A stretch of DNA of 5,963 bases, taken from NCBI GenBank assembly GCA_934589155.1, contig CAKTNP010000050.1, forward strand, positions 1 to 5,963, read 5' to 3'. The position numbers and the translations under genes were made by a program. This document shows positions 1 to 5,751 of the stretch, in pieces (positions within the stretch are counted from its first letter, which is position 1; each line of letters starts with the position of its first letter). The notes below the pieces were generated by a model. That model worked only from the letters and a program-made list of their open reading frames with translations, searched no databases and was not told the DNA's origin. This stretch comes from an uncultured Oscillospiraceae bacterium. Its GTDB lineage: Bacteria; Bacillota; Clostridia; Oscillospirales; Oscillospiraceae.

Positions 1-1
1 T

Positions 2-77
2 GCGGGTGTAGCTCATCTGGTAGAGCGCCACCTTGCCAAGGTGGAGGTAGCGAGTTCGAGCCTCGTCACCCGCTCCA
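2..77 (+). tRNA. tRNA-Gly (anticodon GCC)
   Basis: A full cloverleaf can be drawn. The acceptor stem pairs 2-8 with 67-73 perfectly. A D arm follows, then anticodon stem 28-32/40-44 (CCACC/GGTGG) with loop TTGCCAA and anticodon GCC at 35-37. The T arm is 50-54/62-66 with a TTCGAGC loop. The discriminator is T74, and CCA is encoded at 75-77. The tRNA reads GGC and GGU glycine codons, which suits a GC-rich genome. No promoter is visible within the window, so it is probably part of a tRNA operon starting to the left. Confidence 0.97.
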
Positions 78-82
78 AAAAC

Positions 83-108
83 ATAAGGAACGCCGCCGCG
101 TTCCTTAT
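83..108. terminator. Perfect 11-bp hairpin between two tRNA genes
   Basis: ATAAGGAACGC (83-93) pairs perfectly with GCGTTCCTTAT (98-108) around a CGCC loop. On the + strand the T-rich tail is weak (TTATTTC). On the - strand the stem is followed after one base by TTTTT (77-81 on +). It may be a leaky terminator, a bidirectional terminator or a processing element between tRNA-Gly and tRNA-Cys. The structure is certain; the function is inferred. Confidence 0.55.
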
Positions 109-115
109 TTCATAT

Positions 116-190
116 GGTGCCGTGGCCAAGCGGTAAGGCAAAGGTCTGCAAAACCTTCATTCCCCAGTTCAAATCTGGGCGGCACCTCCA
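116..190 (+). tRNA. tRNA-Cys (anticodon GCA)
   Basis: Acceptor stem 116-122 (GGTGCCG) pairs with 180-186 (CGGCACC). The D stem is 125-127/137-139. The anticodon stem is 141-145/153-157 with loop CTGCAAA and anticodon GCA at 148-150. The T stem is 163-167/175-179 with loop TTCAAAT. The discriminator is T187, as in other bacterial cysteine tRNAs from memory, and the CCA end is encoded at 188-190. It lies 38 bp after tRNA-Gly and is probably cotranscribed with it. Confidence 0.97.
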
Positions 191-192
191 TC

Positions 193-227
193 GTCGCTGC
201 GGACTCATCGTTCGCAGCGACTTTTTT
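193..227 (+). terminator. Rho-independent terminator of the tRNA cluster
   Basis: GTCGCTGCG (193-201) pairs perfectly with CGCAGCGAC (213-221) across an 11-nt loop and is followed directly by six Ts (222-227). It lies 2 bp after the tRNA-Cys CCA end, so it should end the tRNA transcript and separate it from the gene at 331. Confidence 0.88.
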
Positions 228-312
228 GCGTCTCCCATCAAAAGCCGGCGCCCATTCGCTCCGCGCAGCTTCTCTCACAATCGCGTTGCCCAAGGAATGG
301 CGCATGCTTCAC

Positions 313-322
313 AGGAAAGGAG
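313..322 (+). promoter_or_regulatory. Ribosome binding site deciding a GTG start at 331
   Basis: AGGAAAGGAG ends 8 nt before GTG at 331, which is near-ideal spacing. The alternative in-frame ATG at 304 has only a poor upstream AAGGAATGG, and starting there would place this strong site inside the gene. GTG 331 is therefore preferred. Confidence 0.7.
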
Positions 323-330
323 CCAAAACC

Positions 331-1062
331 GTGACGATCCATGACCCGAGATCGAATTCCTCAACCGAGGCGGCGCTCCGCGCCTGGGTCGGTGCTCTGG
401 ACGCTGTCTCCGAGGCGGAAACCATTGGGATCTTGCGGAAAATCGGCGCTCTCCTGATCCGTGACTGCCAAATTCACGTGCTTGACACGGTGATCCAACC
501 TCTGTGGGTGGAGGCCTATTATTTTCGGGCGGATTTCTTCCCGGACCTCAACACCCACCGAAGCCCTTTGCAGAAGAACCGCTTCGGCAGGCTCTATTTC
601 CACCGCCGGGGCTACGGCGGCCTGGACCTGTGCCTTTCGGACTCGGAGGACGCCTATCTTTCCTTCCTTCTGAAAGCCTGCCTGCTGAACGGCAGCTTTC
701 GGACCCAAAAGGGAATGTTGTCTATCCTCTCCGATACGGGAAGAACCAGAACAGAGCTGGAGGACCTGACCCCTACCCTCGCTCCCGCCTCGGGCTGCCA
801 TACCGTCTCTTACGCGCCCCGGGTGAACCTGGCAAAGCCCTGCTATGGGGATGCTCCGCTGGCCGCCTTTGCCCTGGATGCCCTGCCCCGGTACGATTTC
901 CGCTTTGCTCACGGGGTCCTGGGGCCAACCGTCCGGGAGTATATGACCGGCTACATGGCGGCCCACCCGGCCGAAACCGGGGCGGAATACCGGGCGGCGT
1001 GCCGCCGGGTATTCGGCTGGGCCCCGGCCTTCGTGGGGAAAATTTCAAACCAGGAACCATAA
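331..1062 (+). CDS. Divergent alkyladenine DNA glycosylase-like protein, 243 aa
   Basis: The GTG start is chosen for the RBS at 313-322; in-frame ATGs at 226 and 304 would add 35 or 9 residues. I see no signal peptide or membrane span, so it is probably cytosolic. The central block (about residues 58-121) can be laid over alkyladenine/3-methyladenine DNA glycosylase (AAG/MPG, PF02245), recalled from memory. E61-A-Y63 matches the Glu-Ala-Tyr with the catalytic Glu125 and Tyr127 of the human enzyme. H76 matches His136, LYFHRRGYGG (88-97) matches LYVYIIYG, CLS (101-103) matches CMN with Asn169, and LLKACLLNG (113-121) matches LLRALEPLEG with Arg182. PRVNL (163-167) may match the later RVG motif. 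Residue changes are Tyr159 to H91, Asn169 to S103 and Arg182 to K115. If the fold is right, it could remove alkylated or deaminated bases, but the changes leave activity open. The coding region is solid; the family call is an inference from a by-eye alignment. It converges on a small gene on the other strand. Confidence 0.72.
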   Translation: MTIHDPRSNSSTEAALRAWVGALDAVSEAETIGILRKIGALLIRDCQIHVLDTVIQPLWVEAYYFRADFFPDLNTHRSPLQKNRFGRLYFHRRGYGGLDLCLSDSEDAYLSFLLKACLLNGSFRTQKGMLSILSDTGRTRTELEDLTPTLAPASGCHTVSYAPRVNLAKPCYGDAPLAAFALDALPRYDFRFAHGVLGPTVREYMTGYMAAHPAETGAEYRAACRRVFGWAPAFVGKISNQEP

Positions 1063-1109
1063 ACATGGCCCCCGCACCGGCTTGCCCGGTGCGGGGGCCG
1101 TGTTTATGG
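1057..1109. terminator. 24-bp hairpin, probable shared bidirectional terminator
   Basis: Arms 1057-1080 and 1086-1109 pair over 24 positions with a single G-T wobble around a 5-nt loop (CTTGC). The core is GGCCCCCGCACCGG. Both arms include CCATAAACA at their outer ends, so the TAA of the + strand gene (1060-1062) and the TAA of the - strand microprotein (1104-1106) sit at mirror positions. The tails are only moderately T-rich (GTGTTTATGG and ATGTTTATGG), so termination strength is uncertain, although the stem is very stable. Confidence 0.75.
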
Positions 1110-1211
1110 CTTCAGTCCGCCGTTTTTAACGATCAGACAGCAGATCGCCAGGAAGATAAGCAGCTCGATCATCTCCGGGGTCCACCCCTTTCTGCTCCCA
1201 TTATAAGGCAA
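1104..1211 (-). CDS. Putative 35-aa single-span membrane microprotein
   Basis: I do not recognise this protein. On the - strand a TTG at 1211-1209 is preceded by GGAG (1217-1220) with a 5-nt gap. It opens 35 codons that end CCA TAA in the shared hairpin. An internal ATG at 1172 would give 22 residues. The product has a short polar, basic head (NGSRKGWTPE), one hydrophobic helix (MIELLIFLAICCLIV, about residues 14-28) and a short tail (KNGGLKP), so it is probably an integral membrane peptide. It lies downstream of pdxA on the same strand, beyond the pdxA terminator. I found no convincing promoter of its own. Support comes from the RBS, the clean transmembrane pattern and the stop codon in mirror position to the converging gene. 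The rare TTG start and short length keep confidence moderate. Confidence 0.45.
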   Translation of the reverse strand: MPYNGSRKGWTPEMIELLIFLAICCLIVKNGGLKP

Positions 1212-1216
1212 TTGAT

Positions 1217-1220
1217 CTCC
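1217..1220 (-). promoter_or_regulatory. Possible ribosome binding site for the TTG start at 1211
   Basis: GGAG on the - strand (within ATTGGAG) sits 5 nt before TTG 1211. It is the best start signal for the microprotein. The internal ATG at 1172 is preceded by a GGAG that touches it, which is too close to work, and by an AAGGGG more than 10 nt away. Confidence 0.4.
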
Positions 1221-1329
1221 AATGGCAACAGAAAGGGAAAAGTCGAACCTACCGGTTCAGGATCCACACGCCCAGTCTTAACGAGGCGGCGAGGGTCAGC
1301 TGGAGTAAACAGGGGATCCTACGCTTCTC

Positions 1330-1367
1330 GCAAAAGGCCCCGGCAAATTTTGAACTGCCGGAGCCTT
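1330..1367 (-). terminator. Terminator of pdxA
   Basis: On the - strand AAGGCTCCGGCA (1367-1356) pairs with TGCCGGGGCCTT (1345-1334), 12 positions with one mismatch, across a 10-nt AT-rich loop. The run TTTT (1335-1332) overlaps and follows the stem. It begins 2 bp after the pdxA stop codon, as expected of an intrinsic terminator. Confidence 0.75.
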
Positions 1368-1369
1368 GG

Positions 1370-2368
1370 TCAGATCCCGTATGCCGGGGCGTATTTGGCC
1401 GCCACCCGGATGGCCTCCTTCATGCTGACGGCGCTGGCCTGGCCGGTGCCCGCAATGTCAAAGGCGGTGCCGTGGTCCACGGAGGTCCGCAGAATGGGCA
1501 TCCCCGCCGTGATGGAAATGGTCCGCTCAAAGTCCAGTGTCTTGGCGGCGATGTGGCCCTGGTCGTGGTACAGGCTCAGGACGCTGTTGTACTTTCCGTG
1601 GAGGGCCTGGGAGAATACGGAGTCCGCCCCGATGGGCCCCGCCACGGCGTACCCCATTTCCCGCAGAGCCTCCACCGCCGGTGCCACCTCCCGGACCTCC
1701 TCGTCGCCGAAGAGGCCGTGCTCGCCGCTGTGGGGGTTGAGACCGGCCACCGCCATGGTCCCCTCCCGGATCCCCAGCTTGCGGAGAGCCTCGGTGCAGC
1801 GGATGGCATAGGATACGATCCGGTCCTTTGTCACCAGGCCGCAGGCCTGCCGCAGGGACACGTGCCGTGTCAGGAAAAAGATCCGCAGGGACCGGACCTC
1901 GAACAGGGTCAGGGGATCCGCCGTCCCCGTCAGGGCCCCGAAGATCTCCGTGTGTCCGATGTAGGGGACCCCGGCGGCCTTCAGGGACTCTTTGTTGATG
2001 GGCGGCGTCACCACCGCGTCCGTCCGACCCTCCATGGCCAGCTCGATGGCTTTGGCAATGCAGTCATAGGCGGCCCGGCCGCACATGGCGCTGACCCGGC
2101 CGATTTCAAACCGGTCCATGGAGATGTTGTCCAGGTCCATAAGATCCAGAACACCGGACGTGTAGAGCCCCCGGTCGGGGGAGGGGACCCGGTTCAGCCG
2201 GAGCCGGGGCATGCCGGGATAGTCCATGGCCCGTTCCAGGACCCTGCCGCTGCCGATCACAAGACACCGGACGGAGGCGGCGGTCTCCGGGTCTGCCAGA
2301 GCCTTCAGAATGATCTCCGGGCCGACTCCGGCGGCGTCTCCCATGGGGATAACGATGTGTGGGCGCAT
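1370..2368 (-). CDS. pdxA: 4-hydroxythreonine-4-phosphate dehydrogenase family (PdxA)
   Basis: 332 residues, the usual PdxA length (about 330). PdxA is a cytosolic, metal-dependent NAD(P) enzyme that oxidises 4-phosphohydroxy-L-threonine in the DXP-dependent route to pyridoxal phosphate. Visible landmarks are [10 protein letters not shown] (10-19; a P-to-A change from the common GDPAG), GHTE (138-141) for substrate binding, and the three metal-ligand histidines H169 (LTRHVSLR), H213 (GLNPHSGE) and H268 (LYHDQGH). [16 protein letters not shown] (294-309) is the C-terminal signature. The ATG start follows AAAGGA on the - strand with about 9 nt spacing. A near-consensus promoter stands about 36 bp upstream and a terminator follows, so it is probably transcribed alone. 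No other B6 genes or a four-carbon acid-sugar kinase (the usual partner of the PdxA2 subgroup, which oxidises 4-phospho-threonate/erythronate) are in view, so the subgroup cannot be fixed. Many Clostridia make B6 with PdxST, which keeps the PdxA2 option open. Confidence 0.95.
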   Translation of the reverse strand: MRPHIVIPMGDAAGVGPEIILKALADPETAASVRCLVIGSGRVLERAMDYPGMPRLRLNRVPSPDRGLYTSGVLDLMDLDNISMDRFEIGRVSAMCGRAAYDCIAKAIELAMEGRTDAVVTPPINKESLKAAGVPYIGHTEIFGALTGTADPLTLFEVRSLRIFFLTRHVSLRQACGLVTKDRIVSYAIRCTEALRKLGIREGTMAVAGLNPHSGEHGLFGDEEVREVAPAVEALREMGYAVAGPIGADSVFSQALHGKYNSVLSLYHDQGHIAAKTLDFERTISITAGMPILRTSVDHGTAFDIAGTGQASAVSMKEAIRVAAKYAPAYGI

Positions 2369-2403
2369 GATGATCCGTCCTTTCCGCGGAAAAAATTACT
2401 CCT

Positions 2404-2432
2404 ATTGTATCCGGGCCGGGGCTAAGTGTCAA
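2404..2432 (-). promoter_or_regulatory. Near-consensus sigma-A promoter of pdxA
   Basis: On the - strand TTGACA (2432-2427) is followed by exactly 17 bp and TACAAT (2409-2404). Transcription would begin near 2397, giving a leader of about 30 nt that carries the pdxA ribosome binding site. No operator or riboswitch fits in so short a leader. Confidence 0.85.
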
Positions 2433-2488
2433 CGGCTCCGCCGCCGAAGTGGGGGCCGATCCTCCGGCCTTAAAATATTTTTCGGAAA

Positions 2489-2508
2489 ATCGATAAAAAT
2501 TTAACGAT
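2489..2508. promoter_or_regulatory. Imperfect AT-rich palindrome between divergent promoters
   Basis: This 20-bp dyad pairs 8 of 10 positions, of the form ATCGnTAAAn/nTTTAnCGAT, centred between 2498 and 2499. It lies in an AT-rich stretch about 16 bp upstream of the -35 box of the dehydrogenase operon and about 56 bp from that of pdxA. It could be an operator for a dimeric regulator, or just part of an UP-element-like AT-rich tract. It does not match the Rex operator as I remember it. Confidence 0.35.
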
Positions 2509-2524
2509 ATATCCTTCAGTGCAA

Positions 2525-2553
2525 TTGACAACGGGAATGGCATTTGATATAAT
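2525..2553 (+). promoter_or_regulatory. Perfect-consensus sigma-A promoter of the mdh-fumC operon
   Basis: TTGACA (2525-2530), a 17-bp spacer and TATAAT (2548-2553) match both consensus hexamers exactly, with an extended -10 (TGA just before TATAAT). AT-rich DNA lies upstream. Transcription should start near 2560, leaving a leader of about 100 nt before the ATG at 2661. Such a promoter would be very strong and, unless held back, close to constitutive. Confidence 0.93.
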
Positions 2554-2575
2554 TTTACCGAAATACGGCGGACGT

Positions 2576-2601
2576 TTGCACGTTAGAAGAGGACGGTGCA
2601 A
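2576..2601 (+). promoter_or_regulatory. Small hairpin in the operon 5' leader
   Basis: TTGCACGT (2576-2583) can pair with ACGGTGCAA (2593-2601) with one bulged G, leaving a purine-rich loop. It lies about 16 nt after the predicted transcript start and does not block the ribosome binding site at 2646-2650. I cannot match the leader to a riboswitch class. It may act on mRNA stability or have no function. Confidence 0.3.
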
Positions 2602-2660
2602 GGGCTCCGACGGATCAAAAAAACTGTGCATGAAAAAACCAATAAAGGAGATCATTTGAT

Positions 2661-3608
2661 ATGGCACGTAAGGTCACAATCATCGGCGCCGGCAGCGTAG
2701 GCGCATCCATTGCCAACGATATGGTTGCAATGGGCATCGCGACGGAGATCGTCCTGATCGACATCAACCAGCAGAAGGCGTTCGGAGAGGCTATGGATAT
2801 TTATCAGGGCGTCAGCTTCTGCAGCCCCGCTATCGTGCGGCATGGCGATTATCCCGATGCCGCCGGTTCCTCCGTGGTCATCATTACCTCCGGCGTGGCC
2901 CGGAAGCCCGGCCAGACCCGGCTGGAGCTGGCCCAGACCAACGTGAACATCCTTCGCTCCATTACTCCCAATATCGTCAAGTACGCCCCCGACGCCATTT
3001 ATATTATGGTGGCCAACCCCGTGGACATCATGACCTATGTGTTCCACAAGATCTCCGGCGTCCCGGCGGAGCATATCATCGGCTCCGGCACCGTGCTGGA
3101 TACGGCCCGGCTCCAGGCGGAGCTGGCCAAGATCTTCCACATCAGCCCCAAGAACGTCCATGCCCATGTGTACGGCGAGCACGGCGATTCCTCCTTCGTG
3201 CCCTGGTCTCGAGCCACCATCTCCAATGAGAAAATTGCGGATTATAAGTCCCATGCTCCTATGGGGGACAAGATCAAGTGGGACGGCGACTATGACGGCT
3301 TCGTGGAGAAAATCCAGAAGGCCGGCGCCGTGGTCATCAATGCCAAGGGCGCTACCTTCTACGCCGTGGCCCTGTCCGTGTGCCACATCGTCAAGTGCAT
3401 TTTCTCCGGCGCCGGCACGGCCCTGACGGTTTCCACCATGATGAACGGCGAGTACGGCATCGACGACGTGTGCCTCAGCGTTCTGTGCATCGTGGATGAC
3501 AACGGCGTCCGGGGCAAGATCTGCAGCGAGCTCACCGAGGAGGAGCAGGCCAAGCTCCGCCGCAGCGCCGACAAGCTGAAGGAGACCCTGGCGGCCATCG
3601 AGTATTGA
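2661..3608 (+). CDS. mdh: NAD-dependent LDH/MDH-family dehydrogenase, probably malate dehydrogenase
   Basis: 315 residues, normal for the family. It is a cytosolic enzyme that reduces a 2-keto acid with NADH. The Rossmann motif GAGSVG (9-14) and the acidic D34 (LIDIN) indicate NAD. The catalytic set is present: R87 (equivalent to Arg109), D147 and R150 in LDTAR (Asp168, Arg171) and H174 in GEHGD (His195). The active-site loop reads ARKPGQTR (80-87). R81 sits where lactate dehydrogenases have Gln102 and malate dehydrogenases have Arg, and Q85 replaces the LDH Glu107. The rest, including KGAT (229-232), is LDH-like. Fumarase begins 19 bp downstream, so oxaloacetate/malate is the likely substrate pair. 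Automated annotation could well call it L-lactate dehydrogenase. The start is ATG with AAAGGAG 10 nt upstream. It is first in an operon driven by the 2525 promoter. The family is certain; the substrate is inferred. Confidence 0.9.
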   Translation: MARKVTIIGAGSVGASIANDMVAMGIATEIVLIDINQQKAFGEAMDIYQGVSFCSPAIVRHGDYPDAAGSSVVIITSGVARKPGQTRLELAQTNVNILRSITPNIVKYAPDAIYIMVANPVDIMTYVFHKISGVPAEHIIGSGTVLDTARLQAELAKIFHISPKNVHAHVYGEHGDSSFVPWSRATISNEKIADYKSHAPMGDKIKWDGDYDGFVEKIQKAGAVVINAKGATFYAVALSVCHIVKCIFSGAGTALTVSTMMNGEYGIDDVCLSVLCIVDDNGVRGKICSELTEEEQAKLRRSADKLKETLAAIEY

Positions 3609-3627
3609 TCCCCGAAGGAGACAGAGA

Positions 3628-5004
3628 ATGAACGAGCGTATCGAGCATGATTCCATGGGCGAGGTCCGGGTTCCCGGCGACAAGTACTGGGGCGCCCAGA
3701 CCCAGCGGAGCCATGAGAATTTCCGGATCGGCGTGGGCCTGGAGACCATGCCCCGGGAGATCATCCGGGCCTTCGGCATTTTGAAGCAGGCGGCGGCCAG
3801 GGCCAACCACGCTCTCCGTCCGGAGAAAATGACGGCGGAGAAGCTGGCCGCCATCGAGCAGGCCGGCGGAGAGGTGATCTCCGGCGCCCTGGAGGAGCAT
3901 TTTCCCCTGGTGGTCTGGCAGACCGGCTCCGGGACGCAGTCCAATATGAACGCCAACGAGGTCATCGCCAACCGGGGTAACGAGTTGGCGGGCAAGCGCC
4001 TCTTGCACCCCAATGACGACATCAATATGTCCCAATCCTCCAACGATACCTTCCCCACGGCCATGCACATCGCGGCGGTGGAGAGCCTGGAGGACCGGGT
4101 GCTCCCCGCCATCGACGGCCTGACGGAGACCTTCCGCCGGCTGGAGCGGGAGAACGAGGGCGTGGTCAAGTCCGGCCGGACCCACCTGCAGGACGCCACT
4201 CCCATCGCCTTCAGCCAGGAGATCTCCGGCTGGCGTACCAGCCTGGAGCGGGACCGTCAGCTGCTGGAATTGAGCCTGGATCCCCTGCGGGAGCTGGCCC
4301 TGGGGGGCACGGCGGTGGGCACGGGGCTGAACTGCCCCCCGGGCTTTGACCGGGCGGTGGCACGGGAGATTTCGGAGATCACCGGAAAGACCTTCCGGAC
4401 GGCTCCCAACAAGTTCCACGCCCTGACCTCCAAGGATGAGCTGGTCTTTGCCCACGGGGCCCTGAAGGCCCTGGCGGCGGATCTGATGAAGATCGCCAAC
4501 GACGTCCGCTGGCTGGCCTCCGGCCCCCGGGACGGCCTGGGGGAGATCCATATTCCGGAGAACGAGCCCGGCTCCTCCATCATGCCCGGCAAGGTGAACC
4601 CCACCCAGTGCGAGGCGGTGACCATGGTGGCGGTCCAGGTCATGGGCAACGACGTGGCCGTGGGCCTGGCCGCCAGCCAGGGTAATTTCGAGCTCAACGT
4701 TTTCATGCCGGTGATGGCCTATAATTTCCTTCAGTCCGCCCGGCTTCTGGCGGAGGCCATGGTGTCCTTCAACAAGAACTGCGCCTCCGGCATCCGGGCC
4801 AACCGGGAGAAAATGCGGGAGAATCTCCACAATTCCCTGATGCTGGTCACGGCCCTGAACCCCTATATTGGCTATGAGAATGCGGCCAAGACCGCAAAAA
4901 AGGCTTATCAGGAAAACATTTCCCTGCGGGAGGCCTGCGTGCAGCTGGGCTTTCTGACGGCGGAAGAATTCGACCGGGTGTTCCACCCCGAGGATATGGT
5001 CTGA
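3628..5004 (+). CDS. fumC: Class II fumarate hydratase (fumarase C)
   Basis: 458 residues, close to the usual 460-467. It is an iron-free, cytosolic, homotetrameric enzyme that interconverts fumarate and L-malate. Landmarks in order are [14 protein letters not shown] (99-112), [11 protein letters not shown] (137-147), the [12 protein letters not shown] block (182-193) with H186, [10 protein letters not shown] (226-235) and the superfamily signature [11 protein letters not shown] (315-325), in which S317 corresponds to the catalytic serine of E. coli FumC. MNANEV and TQCEA (326-330) favour fumarase over aspartase or argininosuccinate lyase. The start is ATG with AAGGAG 7 nt upstream. It lies 19 bp after the dehydrogenase stop and is surely cotranscribed with it. 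Together they would run oxaloacetate to malate to fumarate, or the reverse. No fumarate reductase gene is in view. Confidence 0.97.
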   Translation: MNERIEHDSMGEVRVPGDKYWGAQTQRSHENFRIGVGLETMPREIIRAFGILKQAAARANHALRPEKMTAEKLAAIEQAGGEVISGALEEHFPLVVWQTGSGTQSNMNANEVIANRGNELAGKRLLHPNDDINMSQSSNDTFPTAMHIAAVESLEDRVLPAIDGLTETFRRLERENEGVVKSGRTHLQDATPIAFSQEISGWRTSLERDRQLLELSLDPLRELALGGTAVGTGLNCPPGFDRAVAREISEITGKTFRTAPNKFHALTSKDELVFAHGALKALAADLMKIANDVRWLASGPRDGLGEIHIPENEPGSSIMPGKVNPTQCEAVTMVAVQVMGNDVAVGLAASQGNFELNVFMPVMAYNFLQSARLLAEAMVSFNKNCASGIRANREKMRENLHNSLMLVTALNPYIGYENAAKTAKKAYQENISLREACVQLGFLTAEEFDRVFHPEDMV

Positions 5005-5031
5005 AACGACCCGGGACATCCCCGGAACAAC

Positions 5032-5038
5032 AGGAGGG
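5032..5038 (+). promoter_or_regulatory. Ribosome binding site for the GTG start at 5049
   Basis: AGGAGGG is a near-perfect Shine-Dalgarno site. It lies 10 nt before GTG 5049, slightly long but workable. No ATG is available nearby in frame, so GTG is the best start. The 44-bp gap after fumC also holds a short CCGGG/CCCGG hairpin (5011-5025) without a T run, so it is not a terminator. Confidence 0.65.
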
Positions 5039-5048
5039 AAGCTGCCCC

Positions 5049-5594
5049 GTGCTGCATCTGAAGAGAAAGAAAACTGAAGCCTCCCGCCCTAACGGCCTGT
5101 GGGAGCGGAGCCTGGCCCTTCACGGCCGGGCCTGCCGGGATCTGGCCATCGGGGTCCGGGTCTGCGAAACGGCCCTGGAGCGGCTGGACCTGGATCCGGA
5201 GACCTGCCGGGAGCGCCTGGTCTGCGTCAGCGAAAGCGACGGCTGCGCCGTGGATGCCATCCAGGCGGGCCTGGGCTGCACCATGGGGAAAAAGCACCTG
5301 CTGTTTTTCAACACCGGCCGCCTGGTCTTTTCCGTTTACGATCTGGAAACGGACCGGTCCATCCGGCTTTGCGTCCGGGAGCGGGTCTCGGACGGCCTGT
5401 TCTCCCCGGAGGAGATCCTTGCCATGAAAACGGAGGATCTGTTCTTCTTTGAAGAGGCCCGCCCCATGACCCTTCGGGTCCGGAAGAAGGCCACCCGGGG
5501 CTGCACCGGCGGCACGGAGATCGCCCCCCGGCCCATGGGCAGCATCCATGACAGCCTGGAGCCCTTCCGGGAATTTGACGACTCCAAGTTCTGA
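5049..5594 (+). CDS. FmdE-family protein (formylmethanofuran dehydrogenase subunit E-like)
   Basis: 181 residues, with no signal peptide or membrane span. About residues 20-112 fit the FmdE domain (PF02663) as I know it. LALHGRACRDLAIGVRV (22-38) corresponds to the HGHxCPGxxxG block. LVCVSESDGCAVDAIQAGLGCTMGK (57-81) corresponds to the ENDxCxVDAIQ...GCTxGK block, followed by a hydrophobic strand (LLFFNTGRLVFSVYD). C66 and C77 are kept. In the first block H25 and C29 remain, but the second His is R27 and the CPG proline is R30. The C-terminal half lacks the paired CxxC zinc motifs seen in many FmdE proteins; only C152 remains. The family occurs widely in anaerobes that make no methane, often linked to molybdenum/tungsten enzymes, and its role there is largely unknown. 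It is the third gene of the mdh-fumC operon and ends at a strong terminator. The domain call is fairly firm; function is unknown. Confidence 0.85.
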   Translation: MLHLKRKKTEASRPNGLWERSLALHGRACRDLAIGVRVCETALERLDLDPETCRERLVCVSESDGCAVDAIQAGLGCTMGKKHLLFFNTGRLVFSVYDLETDRSIRLCVRERVSDGLFSPEEILAMKTEDLFFFEEARPMTLRVRKKATRGCTGGTEIAPRPMGSIHDSLEPFREFDDSKF

Positions 5595-5606
5595 ATCAAA
5601 ACAGCG

Positions 5607-5643
5607 AGGGGCCCGGTGCGGCATTGCCGCGCCGGGCCCCTTT
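5607..5643 (+). terminator. Terminator of the mdh-fumC-fmdE-like operon
   Basis: Arms 5607-5622 and 5626-5641 pair over 16 positions with one G-T wobble around a 3-nt loop (ATT), then TTT (5641-5643). The stem is very GC-rich (AGGGGCCCGG). It starts 12 bp after the stop of the FmdE-like gene. The T run is short, but the stem strength and position support termination. Confidence 0.85.
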
Positions 5644-5751
5644 GCGCCGAAAAAGACGTCCCCAAGTCTGCATTCACTTAAGGACGAAGGATGCTCAGAA
5701 AGAATACGGCATAGCTTATAAATTTTAGTTTAACGAACAGGAGATGATTGC

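Noticed and set aside
1081..1100. Possible repeat family shared by the 1057-1109 and 5607-5643 hairpins (both contain GCCCGGTGCGG)
   Set aside because: The shared stretch is short and GC-rich, sits in different arm positions in the two hairpins, and the flanks differ. Two independent terminators explain it.
504..1811. 435-codon open frame on the + strand across the glycosylase-like gene, hairpin and antisense of pdxA
   Set aside because: It runs through a strong terminator hairpin and overlaps two real genes in other frames. The Pro/Gly/Arg-rich product has no family features.
2454..2469. GGCCG/CGGCC hairpin followed by an AT-rich tract in the divergent spacer
   Set aside because: The stem is only 5 bp, no gene lies upstream of it on the + strand to terminate, and it falls upstream of both promoters. 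It is probably chance in GC-rich sequence.
2554..2660. Riboswitch in the mdh leader
   Set aside because: The leader of about 100 nt has only one small hairpin. I could not find the conserved core of any riboswitch class I know, and no terminator-antiterminator pair precedes the gene.
2652..4205. 517-codon open frame on the - strand opposite mdh and fumC
   Set aside because: It spans the junction of two well-identified genes and shows low-complexity, His/Gly-rich translation typical of the antisense of GC-rich codons, with no recognisable domain. It is a shadow frame.
3532..5019. 495-codon open frame on the - strand opposite fumC
   Set aside because: It lies antisense to a fully recognisable FumC with all motifs intact. 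Its translation is Gly/His/Gln-rich with no domain, so it is best explained by codon bias.
5656..5684. CGTCC/GGACG inverted repeat upstream of the small membrane protein gene
   Set aside because: The 5-bp arms are about 20 bp apart, which is expected by chance, and no supporting signal is seen.
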